Of a stretch of 29,252 nt of DNA, positions 26,285 through 29,252 are shown piece after piece (the stretch's first letter is position 1; each line of letters starts with the position of its first letter). The notes under the pieces are model-generated. The model saw only the letters and a list, made by a program, of their open reading frames with translations. It was not told the DNA's origin and made no database searches. The position numbers were made by a program, and so were the translations under genes. The stretch is from AAA164-E04 sp014239995 (GTDB taxonomy: Bacteria; Verrucomicrobiota; Verrucomicrobiia; Limisphaerales; AAA164-E04). Location of the stretch: NCBI GenBank assembly GCA_029247315.1, contig JAQWLM010000113.1, positions 1 through 29,252 on the forward strand. Direction: 5' to 3'.

Positions 26285-26704
26285 AACTTGCAATAGAAAT
26301 AGCATTATTCAATTGAAAAAATGCAGGCTTGATCGTTTTTTACTGGCATCGCTACCCGCTGCAGCGATGCTGTTTTGAGCCCCCTAACAGTTATCAGATA
26401 GGTTGAACAAGCATACGCCAATAAACACTTGATCATCCTTTGGTCACAGTATCTATTGTAATTGCAGCGAGTATGCGCTGATTTGTTGCGAGCTCTCGCC
26501 AAACCTGCTTCGGCCAAGACAGAACACTTTGGTGGTGCGTTTTTCGAACTGATGACTGTGCAGCAGTTCCGGAATGGACGGTATGCATACTTGTTGTGGT
26601 TGGTTTTTATGTGCATCCAGTCTCTGATTTTTGCTTGCGCCTGCTCAGTGAGGTTCGCTACCCTCCTCTTTCCTTCCTGCAAGGACTTCAATTGAGTTCA
26701 GGAT
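26285..26704. other. Intergenic stretch between the LamG gene and the tRNA
   Basis: About 420 bases with no supported gene. A perfect 8-bp stem GCATCGCT (26346-26353) / AGCGATGC (26363-26370) with a 9-base loop is followed by TGTTTTG on the plus strand, a weak terminator at most. A 128-codon minus frame (26305-26691) shows no motif and an odd composition and is not called. Confidence 0.5.
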
Positions 26705-26779
<75 letters not shown>

Positions 26780-26855
26780 CTTTTATTCCAAGGCGATGAA
26801 TTGAAAGTATTTGTAGATCAATTGCTTGCGTCGATTAATTTTTAGGGCTACCTTT

Positions 26856-26864
26856 TGCTATAAT
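26856..26864 (+). promoter_or_regulatory. Extended -10 promoter (TGCTATAAT)
   Basis: TG-C-TATAAT is a consensus extended -10 element, which can work without a strong -35; none is seen at the usual spacing. Transcription would begin near 26871 and run toward the terminator at 27053-27080 and the creatininase-like gene. Confidence 0.5.
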
Positions 26865-26870
26865 ACCCAG

Positions 26871-27080
26871 ACATAATAAATCTTACACGTAACTGCTGTG
26901 CTCTTTGTTCATACCTGTCTCTGGAAGCCCCAATTCCTGACAATGATCTAACCCTGTTATGTTGGGTTTAGAACACAACTAGCCGTTGATTGATCGGGTG
27001 AAGGCCATCCTGCATGCTATCGATGGTTTGAGGTCAAAACCTTTTGAAAAAGTCCCTGGTGCAAGCAGGGAAATTTTTTT
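26871..27080 (+). ncRNA. Candidate small RNA or transcript leader
   Basis: Bounded by the TGCTATAAT promoter and an intrinsic terminator, giving a transcript of about 210 bases. Predicted stems: TCTAACCC (26947-26954) with GGGTTTAGA (26964-26972, one bulged T); a small GGTTT...AAACC stem near 27025-27042; and the terminator. It does not match tmRNA, RNase P RNA, SRP RNA or 6S RNA signatures that I can recognise. It could equally be a 5' leader with an attenuator for the gene at 27114. Confidence 0.3.
27053..27080 (+). terminator. Intrinsic terminator upstream of the creatininase-like gene
   Basis: TCCCTG (27053-27058), a 7-base loop, CAGGGA (27066-27071), then AATTTTTTT to 27080: a 6-bp GC-rich stem with a U-tract, the standard Rho-independent form. 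It ends only 33 bases before the start codon at 27114, so it would cut transcripts before that gene unless read-through occurs. Confidence 0.6.
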
Positions 27081-27113
27081 GACTAAAGACAACGACATGC
27101 ATACTACTATTTT

Positions 27114-28049
27114 GTGAAACGCCTGATACTTCCCATTTTGTTTCTAGGATTTGGAAATTTATTGTGGTCCCAAAATGCCACACAGGTTCCTGTGGTTGAA
27201 CCTCCGTATGGAGCTGACAAGCAGGGCAGCCCTCAAGAGGAAGAAGCTCACGAGAAAATGAGCATAAGCAACACCCTGTGGATTGAGGAAATGACCTGGC
27301 TAGAAATTCGAGACACCATAAAGAAAGGGACAAATCGAATAATCGTTGGCACAGGTGGCCTTGAACAAAACGGTCCTTTCCTTGCAAATGGAAAACACAA
27401 TTACCAACTTCAGGCAATGCTACCCGAAATCGCCAAACGGATTGGAAACTGCCTAATTGCTCCCATTGTAAAGTTTGTGCCGGAAGGAGAAATGTATCCC
27501 AAAGCCACAGGGCATATGGGTTACCCTGGATCTGTTAGTTTGAGAGAAGAAACTTTCAAGATGTTGTTGAAGGATATTTGCATGAGCTACCAATTTTCGG
27601 GATTTGATACAATGATCCTTGTTGGTGATAGTGGCGGCAACCAAAAGGGCATGAAGGAAGTTTCAGAGGAGTTGAACAGAAAATGGCAGAAATCTGGCAC
27701 TGAAGGAAACATTTACTACGTTGAGGAATATTATTCTGAGGAAATATGGGCGCATGATTTTCTCAGGCAAAAGGGAATAACTCAAATTGACATGTCAGAT
27801 CGTGTGCCTAGCGATAAGTCGAATCACACGCGTAATGGCATGCATGATGACATTTTTTATGAAGCGGTCATAGCAACCATTGACCCTAAGCTTATAAAGC
27901 ATGAAGCAAGAGTTTTGTCGGGACAATTTGCATTACACGGAGTCGATTTAAGCCCAATTGAAAAATTTGTTTCTTTGGGTGAAAAGCTCATTGCCCATCG
28001 AGCTAAGATAACTGCATCAGCTTTTTTCGAGAAGCTAGATCACAAGTGA
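27114..28049 (+). CDS. Secreted creatininase-family protein of a variant subgroup
   Basis: 311 residues with a signal peptide (about 1-20). The body is a creatininase/creatinine amidohydrolase fold: VGTGGLEQNGPFLANGKHN (78-96), ATGHMGYPGSVSLREETF (131-148), LVGDSGGNQKG (169-179) and NGMHDDIFYEA (241-251). In ordinary members the first motif is EQHGxHLP and the third is NGHGGN; here the histidines are Asn86 and Ser173, while E84, H95, D172, H244 and D245/D246 remain, so metal binding is altered. A subgroup with EQNG and DSGGN exists among secreted Bacteroidota/Verrucomicrobiota proteins, so this is likely a family trait, not decay. GTG 27114 is the only start, has no Shine-Dalgarno, and overlaps the stop of a short upstream frame. 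The gene is AT-rich. Confidence 0.87.
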   Translation: MKRLILPILFLGFGNLLWSQNATQVPVVEPPYGADKQGSPQEEEAHEKMSISNTLWIEEMTWLEIRDTIKKGTNRIIVGTGGLEQNGPFLANGKHNYQLQAMLPEIAKRIGNCLIAPIVKFVPEGEMYPKATGHMGYPGSVSLREETFKMLLKDICMSYQFSGFDTMILVGDSGGNQKGMKEVSEELNRKWQKSGTEGNIYYVEEYYSEEIWAHDFLRQKGITQIDMSDRVPSDKSNHTRNGMHDDIFYEAVIATIDPKLIKHEARVLSGQFALHGVDLSPIEKFVSLGEKLIAHRAKITASAFFEKLDHK

Positions 28050-28477
28050 CAAAGTACCAGCGTTCTCAGGCTGCTTCAAACTGGGAAGCCAATGCCCGAA
28101 TTTAATAGAAAAGACTTCAGACTTTTCTCTCTGGGGTCTGAGCTTCATTTCGCTTTCCGTATCCCCACACGACTTTTCTCTCTTGTCCATCCCCTCCTGT
28201 GGTCAAATCGTGTAAGTGACCTCCGGCAAAGTGAGGGGGTTTCGATTGCTCGATGGTAGCGATAACCGACAATCGCAGTATGCCCTGATAAATCAAATCG
28301 ACGCCACCGATTTGTTGCTGCAATCAGACGGTAGAATGCACAGAAACTGCTGCCATCTGTCGCTACTTTTTCAGCTGAATATATGAGCGTAGCACTGTTG
28401 CCCAGCTGGTGCGATCATACAAGAAAGTTGTCGGAACAATCCACGCACATGCGAGGGTTTCGATTGTGCCACTTTAG
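28050..28477. other. Decayed intergenic stretch with short repeats
   Basis: No supported gene. GAAAAG/CTTTTC (28108-28127) forms a weak stem about 60 bases after the creatininase-like stop. GACTTTTCTCTCT occurs twice (28120-28132, 28171-28183) and GGGTTTCGATTG twice (28237-28248, 28455-28466). A 68-codon minus frame (28117-28323) has no recognised motif. The last 40 or so bases may be degraded upstream parts of the pseudogene that follows. Confidence 0.5.
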
Positions 28478-28696
28478 GAGGCATCTCTGCCTGCCGGTCC
28501 ATGGCAAACTTATGGTATCACCGTTATTGATAATCAAATGACGGTTGTTTTAAATGGGGTAACCACCCATAATAGTGTACACCTTGGAGTACCTAATCTT
28601 AACGGATTTCCAGTCACAAAGGCGGGCGGATCAATCAGATTGCAGCCTGGGTGTTCGGCTGTTCAATGTGCTCATATGGCGATCAAGGAACTGTAA
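28478..28696 (+). pseudogene. 3' remnant of a DUF1080 / 3-keto-disaccharide hydrolase gene
   Basis: An open frame directly after an in-frame TAG (28475-28477) reads ASLPAGPWQTYGITV, MTVVLNGVTTHNSVHL, GGSIRLQPGCSAVQC and ends AIKEL, TAA at 28694-28696. This matches the last third of DUF1080 proteins (typically ...P-GEWQTYDI..., VTVxLNGVxVxDxVxL, GxIxLQxHGSxVxxRNIxIKEL). There is no start codon or signal peptide, and upstream frames do not restore the rest of the domain, so the gene is truncated or heavily decayed. DUF1080 enzymes act on 3-keto sugars or their glycosides and often sit beside sulfatases, as here. Confidence 0.75.
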
Positions 28697-28715
28697 GGCA
28701 GAAAAATAACCTACG

Positions 28716-29252
28716 ATGAAAGTATACATGCAAATTCGATTTTTGATATCTTTTGCCATTTTACTGGCCCTGACCCTGCAGGCGAAGCCAGTGAATATTG
28801 TATGGATTGTCATCGAGGACGCGTCTCCACACATCGGCTGCTACGGGGAGACAGCCATCAAGACCCCCAATATGGATCAGATGGCAAAGGAGGGTATCCG
28901 TTGCCGCCAGGCTTTCGTCACCAGTCCCGTGTGTTCCCCCAGCCGGTCGGCGATGGTCAGCGGGATGTATCCGATGACACTCGGTGCACACAACCACCGG
29001 AGTCAAACAGTCGGGGGGAAGGGAAAGGGAGGGCCTGCGTATCACAAGAGTTACCGTGTGCCGGTGAAGCTGATACCCGAACTGTTCCGAGATGCCGGAT
29101 ATTTTGTGACCAACAAGGGGAAGACAGACTACAACTTCGTCGCGCCGGACGGGCTCTACGATGCATCCGAGTGGAAGAAAGCGAATGTCGACCAGCCGAT
29201 CTTTGCCCAGTTTCAGCTTTCCGGTGTAAAGAACCGGAGGGCCCCTGCATAC
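28716..29252 (+). CDS. Sulfatase, 3' end outside window
   Basis: First 179 residues of a secreted sulfatase. A signal peptide (about 1-23) precedes NIVWIVIEDASPHIGCYGE, the first metal-binding segment (D35; the preceding residue is Glu rather than the common Asp). TPNMDQMAKEGIRCRQAFVTSPVCSPSRSAMVSG carries the sulfatase signature C-x-P-S-R with Cys73 as the formylglycine precursor. LIPELFRDAGYFVTNKGKTDYNF follows as in type I sulfatases. The style is close to N-sulfoglucosamine sulfohydrolase-like S1 enzymes, but the substrate cannot be set from this part. ATG 28716 lies 19 bases after the DUF1080 remnant; the Shine-Dalgarno is weak. Base composition returns to GC-rich from about 28750. Confidence 0.95.
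   Translation, partial: MKVYMQIRFLISFAILLALTLQAKPVNIVWIVIEDASPHIGCYGETAIKTPNMDQMAKEGIRCRQAFVTSPVCSPSRSAMVSGMYPMTLGAHNHRSQTVGGKGKGGPAYHKSYRVPVKLIPELFRDAGYFVTNKGKTDYNFVAPDGLYDASEWKKANVDQPIFAQFQLSGVKNRRAPAY

Noticed and set aside
26305..26691. 128-codon minus-strand frame before the tRNA
   Set aside because: No motif, Cys/Asn/Arg-rich odd composition and no ribosome-binding site; judged a chance frame, though it does not overlap a better gene.
28117..28323. 68-codon minus-strand frame, considered as a transposase remnant
   Set aside because: No catalytic motif or terminal inverted repeats; its repeated ERKV comes from the duplicated GACTTTTCTCTCT.

Overview
The window looks like chromosomal DNA of a marine or free-living Verrucomicrobiota bacterium, probably Opitutae-like. 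The clues are the mix of families. There is a fused FAD oxidoreductase/golvesin-type protein, a very large secreted propeller protein ending in cytochrome c, a LamG/thrombospondin-3 protein with the C-terminal tail typical of verrucomicrobial secreted proteins, a creatininase-like secreted protein, a 3-keto-disaccharide hydrolase remnant and a sulfatase. This placement is inferred from protein style; no rRNA or other taxonomic marker gene is present.

Layout. 1-4.4 kb holds housekeeping genes: the C-terminal two thirds of the DNA translocase FtsK; convergent to it a NYN/YacP-like nuclease and a small zinc-ribbon membrane protein; then a CvfB-like S1 RNA-binding protein. 4.4-15.5 kb is a run of redox and sugar-type enzymes: a secreted FAD oxidoreductase, an NAD-dependent epimerase/uronate-dehydrogenase-like enzyme, a PQQ-type beta-propeller, an FAD amine-oxidase-like protein, a convergent SMP-30/gluconolactonase-like lactonase, a SET-domain/ITPase (RdgB/HAM1) fusion, and a 900-residue secreted cytochrome c protein. 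Next come a small acidic hypothetical protein (15.5 kb) and a type IV pilin-like protein (16.3 kb), followed by about 0.85 kb with no convincing gene.

17.5-23.8 kb (minus strand) is a tight four-gene operon: outer-membrane factor lipoprotein, membrane-fusion protein, RND pump and, last, a homologue of macrophage migration inhibitory factor (MIF). The first three make a complete tripartite efflux system; the MIF-like protein as a fourth member is unexpected.

24-29.25 kb is more AT-rich and looks like accessory DNA. It holds a LamG/TSP3 surface protein, a CAU-anticodon tRNA, a candidate small RNA or attenuator, a creatininase-family protein, a decayed stretch with the 3' end of a DUF1080 (3-keto-disaccharide hydrolase) gene, and the start of a sulfatase that runs off the window. 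The general theme outside the housekeeping genes is extracellular and periplasmic handling of (sulfated) polysaccharides and oxidised sugars.

The strongest candidates for something undescribed are the SET-ITPase fusion with an inverted repeat touching its ribosome-binding site, the MIF-like protein inside the efflux operon, the AT-rich operator region overlapping the start codon at 7742, and the promoter-terminator-short ORF arrangement in front of the creatininase-like gene. No CRISPR array, complete insertion sequence or phage gene was seen.
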